DNA of 64,000 nucleotides from Paenibacillus xylanivorans (GTDB lineage Bacteria; Bacillota; Bacilli; Paenibacillales; Paenibacillaceae), in the NCBI RefSeq assembly GCF_001280595.1, contig NZ_LITU01000078.1:79392-143391 (forward strand). Reading direction: 5' to 3'. Positions 32,937-40,789 of the stretch are shown piece by piece. The notes under the pieces were generated by a model. The model was not told where the DNA came from, made no database searches, and saw nothing but the letters and a program-made list of their open reading frames with translations. The translations under genes were made by a program, and so were the position numbers. Position 1 is the stretch's first letter. Every line of letters begins with the position of its first letter.

Positions 32937-33512
32937 ATGAATATCATGATTTTGGCAGGCAGTAATCGGAAAAATGCAACAAGTACACGTTTAGGGGAAT
33001 ATGCCGTGGAGGTTATCAGCGGTCAGGGACATGAAGCCAGCCTGTTTGATTTGTATCAAAGACCGCTCCCATTCTATGCACCGGATGAAAAACAGAACGA
33101 TGATCAGAACCTCGCCGACCTGAACACGCGTATGCTAGCGGCAGATGCTATTATTCTGTCTACGCCAGAGTATCACGGCAGCATCAGCGGTGTACTCAAG
33201 AATGCATTGGATCACCTGAGCCAGGCTCATTTCAGTGGTAAACCAGTATTGTCCATCAGCTCAGCAGGAGGCGCGGTAGGGGTAAGTTCACTTTTGCAGC
33301 TGCAGGCGATCATTCGCAATTTGCACGGGATTAACGCGCAGGAGTGGATTTCCATTGGTGGTGCGCAGCGGAGACGGTTTGAAGCAACGTTTGACGGATA
33401 CGAAGAGTTTGAAGGCAGTCAGGACATTGAAGATCGAATCAAACGCGTGCTTGGTTCATTTTTGCACCTTTCCGAGACGTTGACTTCAGTACGGAAACCG
33501 TCCGGGAGTTAA
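32937..33512 (+). CDS. NADPH-dependent FMN reductase (azobenzene-reductase-like)
   Basis: The 191-residue flavoprotein belongs to the FMN_red family: the FMN phosphate loop LAGSNRKNATSTRLGEY at the N-terminus, TPEYHGSISGVLKNALDHLS in the middle, and ISSAGGAVGVSSLLQLQ. It reduces quinones, azo or nitro compounds with NADPH. It follows the sensor pair, as yhdA follows yhcYZ in B. subtilis, so the redox sensor may control it. ATG 32937 follows AGGAGAG. Confidence 0.85.
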   Translation: MNIMILAGSNRKNATSTRLGEYAVEVISGQGHEASLFDLYQRPLPFYAPDEKQNDDQNLADLNTRMLAADAIILSTPEYHGSISGVLKNALDHLSQAHFSGKPVLSISSAGGAVGVSSLLQLQAIIRNLHGINAQEWISIGGAQRRRFEATFDGYEEFEGSQDIEDRIKRVLGSFLHLSETLTSVRKPSGS

Positions 33513-33578
33513 GAGAGGGAAGTAGGGTATGGGATGCTAACCATAGATAAAGAGAGAGAGAGAAAAGAGGTTTTCATC

Positions 33579-34049
33579 ATGATTAAAGGCATATTTGAGA
33601 CTCATCTGAACGTAACGGATTTGGAGAAATCCCATCATTTCTATGAACAGATCGTTGGATTACGGCATGCCTATGGGCAGCAGGAGCGTGGAAACTCCTT
33701 TTACTGGATTGGCGGTGAAGGCAACGCAATGCTGGGACTGTGGCAAAAGGACCCTGCTGAAGTGCAGCGTCAGCATTTTGCGTTTCAGGTAGCGTTGGAG
33801 GACATGAAGCAAGCGGTCACTTATCTGGACGATAAAGGGATCAAGACGCATAATTTTCTGGATGATGATATTGGCGAGTTGTATGTCTTTGGATGGATGC
33901 CTGCTGTGTCCGTGTATTTTACCGATCCGGATGGTCATTCCCTGGAATTCATATCGATGCTCCCGGATGAAGCGAAGCCGGAACTTGGCATGGTGCCTTG
34001 GAGTGAGTGGGAGAAGATGCACGGTCGGGTGAAGGAGGACACAGCATGA
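33579..34049 (+). CDS. VOC (glyoxalase/dioxygenase) family protein
   Basis: A 156-residue vicinal-oxygen-chelate protein. The first module FETHLNVTDLEKSHHFYEQIVGL carries His8-type metal ligand, and the second shows VYFTDPDGHSLEFISML with the Glu ligand. Such proteins use a metal to isomerise, cleave or bind small molecules, including in resistance. ATG 33579 is preferred (AGAGG upstream); a longer frame from 33534 has no site. It overlaps the next VOC gene by 4 nt, so they form one operon. Confidence 0.8.
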   Translation: MIKGIFETHLNVTDLEKSHHFYEQIVGLRHAYGQQERGNSFYWIGGEGNAMLGLWQKDPAEVQRQHFAFQVALEDMKQAVTYLDDKGIKTHNFLDDDIGELYVFGWMPAVSVYFTDPDGHSLEFISMLPDEAKPELGMVPWSEWEKMHGRVKEDTA

Positions 34050-34681
34050 TTTTTGAAGAAGTCAAATTATATACAGCACGACTGGAAGACATCAAACCAT
34101 TTTATGTGGATACTTTGGGATTGGAGTTGCTTGAGGAGTCCGAGCATTCATTTACGATTCGAGTCGGTTTGACGAAGATGATATTCGCTGAGAGTGGAAC
34201 GGAGCAGGAACCTTTTTATCATGTTGCCTGGATGATTCCAACAAATCGTTTTCAGGAGGCCAAAGCGTGGGCAGCGGCACGTGTCCGTCTCAGCGTATAT
34301 GAAGGTAAGGATGAGACTTATTCAACCAATTGGAACTCGAATTCGCTCTATTTTGAAGATCCTGTCGGTAACATTCTGGAGCTGATTGCTCATCATACCG
34401 TTCATAACGAGAGTGACCGCCCCTTTTCGGAGAAGGATCTGCTGCAGGTGTGTGAGGTGGGGTTAGTTACGGAAGATGTGCTTTCCACGGTGGATGAACT
34501 TGAGCAGATGGGGTTGAAGCGATGGGGTGAGGCTAGTGATACCTTTGCCCCTGTAGGGGATGTGAACGGACTGTTTATTGTGGTGAAGAAGGAACGCGTC
34601 TGGTTCTTTTCGGAGCAACAAGCACAGATGTATGCATTTGAAGTGTCCATTCGTGATGTTGGGAGACTTCGAATCGGCTAA
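34046..34681 (+). CDS. two-module VOC family protein
   Basis: A 211-residue protein with two VOC-like modules: residues 1-115 (EEVKLYTARLEDIKPFYVDTLGLEL; LYFEDPVGNILELIAHH) and 130-205 (CEVGLVTEDVLSTVDELEQMGLK; DVNGLFIVVKKER). The first metal-ligand position is not the usual His, so activity may differ. AAGGAGG lies 7 nt before ATG 34046, which overlaps the previous stop (ATGA). No substrate can be named. Confidence 0.72.
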   Translation: MIFEEVKLYTARLEDIKPFYVDTLGLELLEESEHSFTIRVGLTKMIFAESGTEQEPFYHVAWMIPTNRFQEAKAWAAARVRLSVYEGKDETYSTNWNSNSLYFEDPVGNILELIAHHTVHNESDRPFSEKDLLQVCEVGLVTEDVLSTVDELEQMGLKRWGEASDTFAPVGDVNGLFIVVKKERVWFFSEQQAQMYAFEVSIRDVGRLRIG

Positions 34682-34826
34682 AATGCGCGGAACAGCAGGC
34701 AAAACGGTCATATGTGAACCATTTGCATCATCTTATAGAAGTAAACGCTTTAAAAGAAGTGTTTTGCTAAAATAACTGTCGCTGGTTGTTTGTGTATCAG
34801 GATTCGCATCGATGAAGGGTGGTGGC

Positions 34827-35780
34827 ATGTTGGATCGACGTTTGTTGGAAGAAGGGCTGGATATTATGGTGTCCAGTCGGGAGCGTACAGGAGATTTGTG
34901 GCACGCCCATTATGGGGCGGGAGCTATTGCGGCTTATTTTTGGGTGCGTGAAAATCGTCTCACTGCCCTTGCGGCGGGCAGTGTTACGGCTGAAGCGAAA
35001 GCGATGCTTCGCCAGCATGGATTGAACGATGGCTTGACCTCCCAGAAGGGAGGTGTATTGCCAAGGGAAGAGGCCGAAGCGCTTATTACGGCGGCACTGG
35101 ATCGAACGATCGGAGAGCTGCACTGGGTTGGCCATCAGGCCATCTACGGTGCCCTCAGCCTGAAAGCCATTCGGGAACTGGATGGTTGGGGCACGGAGTA
35201 TGACATGGATCAAATGGTTGCACTTATTGATTCTTTTGAGCGAACCATTCCAGGTAGATCCTGGGTAAACACAACTGTGAAAGAAATTCGCAGCTTGAAG
35301 TTAAGTGAGGCAGACGGATTCCCTGATATAGAACGCCCGGAACAATTGTCCCGGCTGATTCTGGATGAGCTTGGCGCATTTTGTACCATCTATCAGGCAG
35401 AAGCACATCATGATCTGATCGGCCACATGCTAACCTACGGGCACGCGCTTAATATATTATTTGAACTCGATTATCCTGCTTTGTTCCATAAAGGAATACC
35501 GCCTTTTCTCAGGATGGTCAAGGCGCTGCGACTGAGCCGGGATGTGGATGTTGAACAGGAGATGCCAACGCTGCAATCTCCAGTTGACCGTCTGCCATTG
35601 ATCCGTGCAGAACGCTCTGTTGCACTTCCACATGAACTAGAATACTGGCTCACCGACAGACGTTCCCGCGATTGGCATGGAGGCCATCTGTTCAAATTTC
35701 CATTCAGCTTCTACCATCATGCCAGAAACGGAAATTCAGTTCCGGAAAGCTGGGAAAACTTCCGCTATATTATTGCGTGA
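34827..35780 (+). CDS. hypothetical protein, histidine-rich helical
   Basis: A 317-residue protein that I do not recognise. It is mainly helical, with histidine-rich patches at the start (WHAHYGAGAIAAYFWVREN), in the middle (LHWVGHQAIYGALSL; AEAHHDLIGHMLTYGHALNI) and at the end (DWHGGHLFKFPFSFYHHAR). The spacing could suit a metal site inside a helical bundle, but that is a guess. No signal peptide. ATG 34827 follows AAGGGTGGTG; the ATG 15 bp earlier overlaps that site. It has its own terminator and probably stands alone. Confidence 0.6.
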   Translation: MLDRRLLEEGLDIMVSSRERTGDLWHAHYGAGAIAAYFWVRENRLTALAAGSVTAEAKAMLRQHGLNDGLTSQKGGVLPREEAEALITAALDRTIGELHWVGHQAIYGALSLKAIRELDGWGTEYDMDQMVALIDSFERTIPGRSWVNTTVKEIRSLKLSEADGFPDIERPEQLSRLILDELGAFCTIYQAEAHHDLIGHMLTYGHALNILFELDYPALFHKGIPPFLRMVKALRLSRDVDVEQEMPTLQSPVDRLPLIRAERSVALPHELEYWLTDRRSRDWHGGHLFKFPFSFYHHARNGNSVPESWENFRYIIA

Positions 35781-35797
35781 GAAACATACATTCAAGA

Positions 35798-35838
35798 GAG
35801 CATTGCCTGAGGAGGCAGTGCTCCTTTTTATTTTTTTA
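35798..35838 (+). terminator. terminator of the histidine-rich gene
   Basis: GAGCATTGCCT (35798-35808) and AGGCAGTGCTC (35813-35823) pair, one mismatch apart, followed by CTTTTTATTTTTTT. Confidence 0.88.
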
Positions 35839-36318
35839 AAGGAGCCAAATTTCAAGGATAAACAGGATCAGAATAACTTTGGATGCTAACATGTAAGGTA
35901 ATTTTCGGATGGGTTGACGAGCTGTCCATATTCCCCAAGAACTCATAAGTGCAATACTCCCCCAGAACATCCATAAGGGAATGCCCTCGGGCGTAAATGG
36001 AAAGGACAGCATGGGCAGTCCCGTGTTTCCAGCTCCAAGAAGAACAGTGGTCATATAGACGAGCACAAGGAAAAGTAACTCAAATAGCAGGGTTTGCAAC
36101 CAGAAATAATAGATTTTGAACACTCGAAGCAGAATGACTGTGACCAGGATAAACAGGATACCAACAGATGAGAATGTTGCAGCGGTCCATCCAATGAGTG
36201 ATGGAGTTATAACATCTGTTTCCCGATAAAAGGTGTACAATGTCAACGCATACATAACGGGGCCAGCCATATAACTGGTGACAGCGATCCACAGATAGAA
36301 GTAATCCGTTTTTTTCAT
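35836..36318 (-). CDS. hypothetical four-helix membrane protein
   Basis: A 160-residue protein with about five hydrophobic segments (LWIAVTSYMAGPVMYALTLY; FSSVGILFILVTVILLRVF; LLFELLFLVLVYMTTVLLG; WMFWGSIALMSSWGIW; LASKVILILFILEIWLL). No catalytic or transport motif is seen, and no family is recognised. ATG 36318 has AAAGGATGG 8 nt upstream. It is convergent with the histidine-rich gene and its stop lies at the edge of that gene's terminator T run. Confidence 0.6.
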   Translation of the reverse strand: MKKTDYFYLWIAVTSYMAGPVMYALTLYTFYRETDVITPSLIGWTAATFSSVGILFILVTVILLRVFKIYYFWLQTLLFELLFLVLVYMTTVLLGAGNTGLPMLSFPFTPEGIPLWMFWGSIALMSSWGIWTARQPIRKLPYMLASKVILILFILEIWLL

Positions 36319-36507
36319 GATCGTATCCATCCTTTATTGTAAATAAGGTTTGAAAGGCTACTTATTATCATATAAACAGCATTAGGAATGGATTGGTTGC
36401 ATTATCTGTAAGAAATCACTGCAAGAAACCGACGTTTAACCACCGTGAGGGCGACAACAAATAGACGTAATCCATACGGATAACCGTCAGCGCGGCCGAT
36501 TTAAACA

Positions 36508-36598
36508 TGTAAGATTGTATTATCGGATCAGTAGCAAGTGACATATCCCGATAAGCACATACGCTAATGTACAGACCGGCCTGGGGGGCCGTTTTTTT
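36508..36598 (+). repeat. duplicated terminator-bearing element, copy 1
   Basis: Starts TGTAAGATTGTATTATCGG, then GATCAGTAGCAA, then AAGCACATACGCTAATGTAC, and ends with hairpin CGGCC-TGGGG-GGCCG and seven T. A second copy at 40566-40659 keeps these blocks and also ends in a terminator. TATTAT could be a -10 box but no good -35 is seen. This copy ends 75 bp before the DUF4127 gene. It may be a small RNA or a cis-acting attenuator; no known riboswitch class was matched. Confidence 0.6.
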
Positions 36599-36672
36599 AT
36601 GCGGTGATTGCAAACTTGCTCTGATCGGGTACTAAAGAAAGACTGAATATATCTAACAGGAGGTTTTCGGAT

Positions 36673-38526
36673 ATGAAAACAGTATTGTATGTTCCACTGG
36701 ATGATCGTCCAGCGAATCTGGATGACGTCGTTGTACAAGGAAAAGCAGCCGGTATCCATATCATTACACCGCACCTGGGTGACATTCAAAATCGTCTGGA
36801 CTCCGAGAAAACGGTCGAAGGCACAACATTGCTTGGAACGTCTACGCCTACGTATGGCAATCCGTCCAACATTCACGATTTTATTCTGAAGCATGCTGCC
36901 AAAGTGGATGGATTCATCATCTCTTCGGATATGCTAGCATATGGTGGACTGATCGGCAGTCGTCAGCTTCGTGAAGATGAGGGTGGCGCATATCCGAACT
37001 ATGATCAGGACACAACCCGTTTGCTCGATGTGATTAAAGCCATTAAAAAGAAATATCCGCGCAAACCGGTGTATGTGATGGATACCATTATGCGACTCGC
37101 TACCACTTCATTTGCAGATGGTCTCGCATTGGATGCATACAACGAATCTCGTGCACTGATGCAGCAGCCGCGGCAATCCTTTACGGCATTCGAGGATATT
37201 GTGAACGGGTACAACCTTTCTCCAGAGTCTACGGAATATGGGGAAACGACGCATTTTAATAAAGAACAGTACTACAGCACCAGACAACATAAATTCAAAA
37301 CGAATCTGTATATTCTGGATAAGCTTGCTCGAAAAGGATATATTGACTTTCTCGCCGTAGGTGTGGACGATGCGAATACGCAAGGCGTTCAAATTAATGA
37401 GATCAATTATGTGGAAGCACGGATCAATGAATGGCTCGGTGGGACGGAAGGACAAAATCCGGATCGGGCGATTATCCTTCCAGATGCGGATGGCCTGGGT
37501 CACGCTCTGGTGGCACGCATGGCTAACCAATTGCTTCGCGGCGGGGCGAAGACACGTTATGCGGTTAAATATTTCGGCCCTCATGGTTCCACGATTATCA
37601 ATGCCTACGAATATATGGATCTGCACAAGAATGTGGTGCGCCATGTGGATATTGTAGGTGGTGTGGTTGTAGCGGATTCGGCCTACCCTGAGCCTGATGT
37701 GGAAACGGATACAACTTCCGATAATCAAAATGAAAATGAATTGAGAAGTGCCTCATCTGTGGGTGAAGCTTCTTCGTTTGACATGGCGTCTGAGCTGGAT
37801 CGCATGACGAACCGTCATCCAGGAAAACCGGGTAAAAGTCCGGTGGACATTGAGATTATTGCCATTACGGCGCTGGATCAGGTGCAGGCGGCTGTGGCGC
37901 AATTGACGAGTAATAGTGAGAAGGGTCTACCTTCGGTTTTGATTGATTTTGTAGGAAAAGGTCCAGCCAACGTCGATGTAGCCGAAGCACTCCTGAACAG
38001 TCCGCATACGGGTCGGGTTCTGGGTTACAGTGCATGGAATACGCCGGGAAACAAAATCGGTATGGCTGTGGGTATGGGACAATCCCGTTATGCTCTGATT
38101 ACAACGGAAAAACATGCTCATGTGTTGCGAGATGCCATGAATGCACAGGGGTCATTGTTGTTCAAACGCTTCCTGAAAGATTACTACTATAAGGCAGTAG
38201 CGATTGCAGACATCCGTACGTATTCCAGAGCGCATGCGCTGTATACCAATGTGGCAACCCTAGCGGATCAGAATATGTCACTGTTTAACTCTGAAGAGGA
38301 TTACGCTCATCTGCAGAATTTACTCAGGGATCTGATGCAGACCCATACAGCGACGCTGGAGGGAAAACCAGCTTTTGCCCAAGGGAATGTGGCGATCAAA
38401 CAAATCTGTAATGGCGAAGCAGTCTATGCGGAGTATTGCAGCGCGCTGCTGGAATATACGAATCCCGATTTCATCTGGGGACGTGCGTTTGAGATTACGT
38501 TGAATCCCAAGGTTTCGCTGAAATAA
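36673..38526 (+). CDS. DUF4127 family protein
   Basis: A 617-residue protein of the DUF4127 family, seen mainly in Paenibacillus and relatives. The start MKTVLYVPLDDRPANLDDVV is the family signature (PLDxRPxN), followed by FIISSDMLAYGGLIGSR and DTIMRLATTS, and later VGVDDANTQG and LPDADGLGHALVAR. Function is unknown; the many Asp/His-type motifs suggest a hydrolase fold. No signal peptide. A low-complexity insertion (about 335-375) with Ser, Asn and Glu interrupts the body. ATG 36673 has AGGAGG 8 nt upstream. Confidence 0.88.
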   Translation: MKTVLYVPLDDRPANLDDVVVQGKAAGIHIITPHLGDIQNRLDSEKTVEGTTLLGTSTPTYGNPSNIHDFILKHAAKVDGFIISSDMLAYGGLIGSRQLREDEGGAYPNYDQDTTRLLDVIKAIKKKYPRKPVYVMDTIMRLATTSFADGLALDAYNESRALMQQPRQSFTAFEDIVNGYNLSPESTEYGETTHFNKEQYYSTRQHKFKTNLYILDKLARKGYIDFLAVGVDDANTQGVQINEINYVEARINEWLGGTEGQNPDRAIILPDADGLGHALVARMANQLLRGGAKTRYAVKYFGPHGSTIINAYEYMDLHKNVVRHVDIVGGVVVADSAYPEPDVETDTTSDNQNENELRSASSVGEASSFDMASELDRMTNRHPGKPGKSPVDIEIIAITALDQVQAAVAQLTSNSEKGLPSVLIDFVGKGPANVDVAEALLNSPHTGRVLGYSAWNTPGNKIGMAVGMGQSRYALITTEKHAHVLRDAMNAQGSLLFKRFLKDYYYKAVAIADIRTYSRAHALYTNVATLADQNMSLFNSEEDYAHLQNLLRDLMQTHTATLEGKPAFAQGNVAIKQICNGEAVYAEYCSALLEYTNPDFIWGRAFEITLNPKVSLK

Positions 38527-38676
38527 GCTATATTTTTTAATTTGTGTTTTAGGAAGTGGAATGTGGCGAGCATCCATAAAGAAAGATTAGGATGCTATCT
38601 TTTGTATGAAAATGATCAGTATATTCAGGAATTAATTCAATTTATTTTTGTTCAATTCAATAATTGATTAAAGATT

Positions 38677-38726
38677 AGCACTTTTCTACTAAACTTCCAC
38701 CAGGAAAAAATTAGTATAAAAGTGCT
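38677..38726 (+). terminator. long-stem terminator after the DUF4127 gene
   Basis: AGCACTTTT-C-TACTAA (38677-38692) pairs with TTAGTA-T-AAAAGTGCT (38711-38726), one mismatch in 16 bp, and is followed by ATTTTG. It could act in both directions. Confidence 0.65.
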
Positions 38727-38743
38727 ATTTTGTCTGTATTTTG

Positions 38744-38773
38744 TTGACACTTTTGTATGTTCAAGGTTATAGT
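38744..38773 (+). promoter_or_regulatory. promoter of the metalloprotease gene
   Basis: TTGACA (38744-38749) and TATAGT (38768-38773) are 18 bp apart, about 45 bp before the ATG. Confidence 0.65.
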
Positions 38774-38815
38774 TTTTTTTGTGGAAAAAAAATCCAATAA
38801 CGGAGGAGTGGTTGT

Positions 38816-39919
38816 ATGAAACATATTAAGAAAGCGTTATTATTATGCGGCTTAGGAGGATTATTGTTTAGTAACATACAAGCTTATGCGACTCCAGTAA
38901 CTGGTTACTCTTGGGGAAGCAGAAATATAACTTATCAAAACAATGGTTTTAATAATTTCTACATAAACATATGGACAAATGCTAGAGATGAATGGAACTT
39001 ATCTACTGATGTCTTTCTAAAAGCTGGTACGAATTCTAAATTTACTGCGGGCAATAAATCTGACAGTGGCGTTACTTGGGATGGACGTGCGGAATGGACA
39101 TTTAGTATTATAACTGGAAACTATTCCACTATGAAAACATGGGTTAATACATACTACACAACGCAAAGTCATTACAATACAGACAATGTAGAGGGTATCG
39201 CAACTCATGAATTTGGTCATGCTCTTGGGTTGGATCATGCTCCATTTGGTAATCCTACAGTTATGACTCCAAATACATTTGAACGTAATTCTTCTGGAGC
39301 TTTAGTAGACGGGCGTCCAAACAAGTCACCAACTTCATGGGACATAAATACCATTAATGTTCTTTATGATAATAACTTTGCTAAAGCTCAGAGTGATGAA
39401 CCTGTGCTAGATGTTCCCGAAAATGTTCTTCAAAAGGCTCAAATCACACAAAAAGATTTGAAAATAAATCATTATTCCTGGGCTATTGGCTATAGCACAC
39501 TCGAAGCTCGTGCATATGATGCAGATCTTATTGTGAGTGGGATTGTTAAAAACAAACTTAGTCCTCTCATTAAAAATGATGGTGAAAACGAAGAAGCATT
39601 TCACCAATCGGAGGTAGCTATAGAAAATGTCATCAAAGGAGAAGGTTCAAAAGGAGATTTAATTAATCTACGACAAATTGGCGGAGAAACAGATACGTCT
39701 ATTATTTACCATGAGAATTCTACCGAACTCCAAGAAGGTACAGAAGTATTGTTGTATCTAAAAAAGATCGATGATAATGTATACATTCCTATTAATGAGG
39801 ATGAAAGTATCTTTATTAAACAGGGTGTACAATCATTTAAAACGGGTGACAGTTCGTTTAAAAACCTATACGATAATCGTTTAGTTACTTTTGATGAAGT
39901 TTCAGCTTCCATTAATTAA
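38816..39919 (+). CDS. secreted matrixin-like zinc metalloprotease
   Basis: A 367-residue protein with a signal peptide (KKALLLCGLGGLLFSNIQAYA) and the metzincin zinc motif ATHEFGHALGLDHA, followed by a Met-turn-like VMTPNTF, as in family M10 peptidases. The catalytic part ends at about residue 190; the remaining 175 residues form a separate domain with beta strands and no known motif. It should act outside the cell on proteins. The coding sequence is clearly more AT-rich than its neighbours, suggesting transfer. A perfect-looking promoter precedes it, and a small lipoprotein gene follows after a hairpin, possibly its partner or inhibitor. Confidence 0.85.
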   Translation: MKHIKKALLLCGLGGLLFSNIQAYATPVTGYSWGSRNITYQNNGFNNFYINIWTNARDEWNLSTDVFLKAGTNSKFTAGNKSDSGVTWDGRAEWTFSIITGNYSTMKTWVNTYYTTQSHYNTDNVEGIATHEFGHALGLDHAPFGNPTVMTPNTFERNSSGALVDGRPNKSPTSWDINTINVLYDNNFAKAQSDEPVLDVPENVLQKAQITQKDLKINHYSWAIGYSTLEARAYDADLIVSGIVKNKLSPLIKNDGENEEAFHQSEVAIENVIKGEGSKGDLINLRQIGGETDTSIIYHENSTELQEGTEVLLYLKKIDDNVYIPINEDESIFIKQGVQSFKTGDSSFKNLYDNRLVTFDEVSASIN

Positions 39920-39930
39920 TAGTCAAGGTC

Positions 39931-39958
39931 AAGGCCCCATCTAATTAGGGGCCTTAAT
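39931..39958 (+). terminator. hairpin between the metalloprotease and lipoprotein genes
   Basis: AAGGCCCC (39931-39938) and GGGGCCTT (39948-39955) pair. The T run is poor (AATCTATCC), so some read-through into the lipoprotein gene is likely. Confidence 0.6.
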
Positions 39959-39975
39959 CTATCCCTGGAGGTAAT

Positions 39976-40332
39976 ATGAAAAGAAAATTGTTATTTATTC
40001 CGGTCGTTTCTTTGATTTTACTTTTGATTGGGTGTTCATCTTCCTCAGGAAGTTTTGCTTCAGATAAAATGGTAAAACTAAAGGGAGAAGTCTATATTAC
40101 AAGCAATGACATCATCTCAGAGGAAGAACTAGCTGAACAAATAGGTGAGATAGAACTATCCTCAACGAATGAGAGTGATCATGATGATGAGAACATTATA
40201 AGCTCCAACACATACAAAGTAGGCACAAAACTATTTAAAATCAAAAACGAAAACAGTATAGATATGATTGCTGTAGAAGACTCTACAGATAAATATCTCA
40301 TCGCCTATAATAACAAGTATACAAAAAAATAG
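39976..40332 (+). CDS. small lipoprotein of unknown function
   Basis: A 118-residue protein with lipobox LLIGC (Cys20) after KRKLLFIPVVSLILLLIG, then a Ser-rich linker and an acidic body with a short His/Asp stretch (ESDHDDENI). It follows the metalloprotease gene by 56 bp, shares its AT-rich composition, and probably belongs to the same unit. No family recognised. ATG 39976 has GGAGG 5 nt upstream. Confidence 0.65.
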   Translation: MKRKLLFIPVVSLILLLIGCSSSSGSFASDKMVKLKGEVYITSNDIISEEELAEQIGEIELSSTNESDHDDENIISSNTYKVGTKLFKIKNENSIDMIAVEDSTDKYLIAYNNKYTKK

Positions 40333-40460
40333 AATAATGTAATAACACGTAGAGGGATGATACATGTGGCATAAATTTTACTATTTATTAGTTCTGGATC
40401 AGTATATTCAATAAAAGATAAAATTAAAGATTGTTTATAAAATATTATGATAGATAGAAC

Positions 40461-40497
40461 CAAGATAAGATACTTTAACTAAGTTATCGTCTTTTTT
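40461..40497 (+). terminator. weak terminator after the lipoprotein gene
   Basis: AAGATAAGATACTT and AAGTTATCGTCTT form an imperfect stem followed by six T. It would end the AT-rich pair. Confidence 0.45.
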
Positions 40498-40565
40498 CCA
40501 CCCCAGATGCAGCCTTAATCACACCTAAGTCGTACGAATCACCATCCGCGCTAGGGATGAAAGGG

Positions 40566-40659
40566 TGTAAGATTGTATTATCGGATCAATAGCAAAGGAC
40601 ACACACCGAAAGCACATACGCTAATGTACACAGACCGGCCACAAGGGGCTGGTCTTTTT
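40566..40659 (+). repeat. duplicated terminator-bearing element, copy 2
   Basis: Matches copy 1 at 36508 in blocks TGTAAGATTGTATTATCGG, TAGCAA, AAGCACATACGCTAATGTAC and AGACCGGCC. The final hairpin AGACCGGCC-ACAAGG-GGCTGGTCT followed by five T differs in loop and 3' arm from copy 1 yet still pairs. It lies 130 bp before the first tail-cluster gene. The stretch 40660-40789 shows nothing else except the ribosome site of that gene. Confidence 0.6.
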
Positions 40660-40789
40660 GTTGCGGTGAATGGTGTCCAGCTATGACGCCGTAATACTCA
40701 GAGGCTGAGTCAAAGGGGGAATTCGCTGCTGCAACATTGTCGCTGCACTATGTGGAGCAGAACGCAAACTCGCAGCTGAAGGGGGCGAA

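Noticed and set aside
34740..34753. cre-like sequence AGTAAACGCTTTAA before the histidine-rich gene
   Set aside because: Only 12 of 14 matches, with the first base and a conserved C wrong; no sugar-related gene follows.
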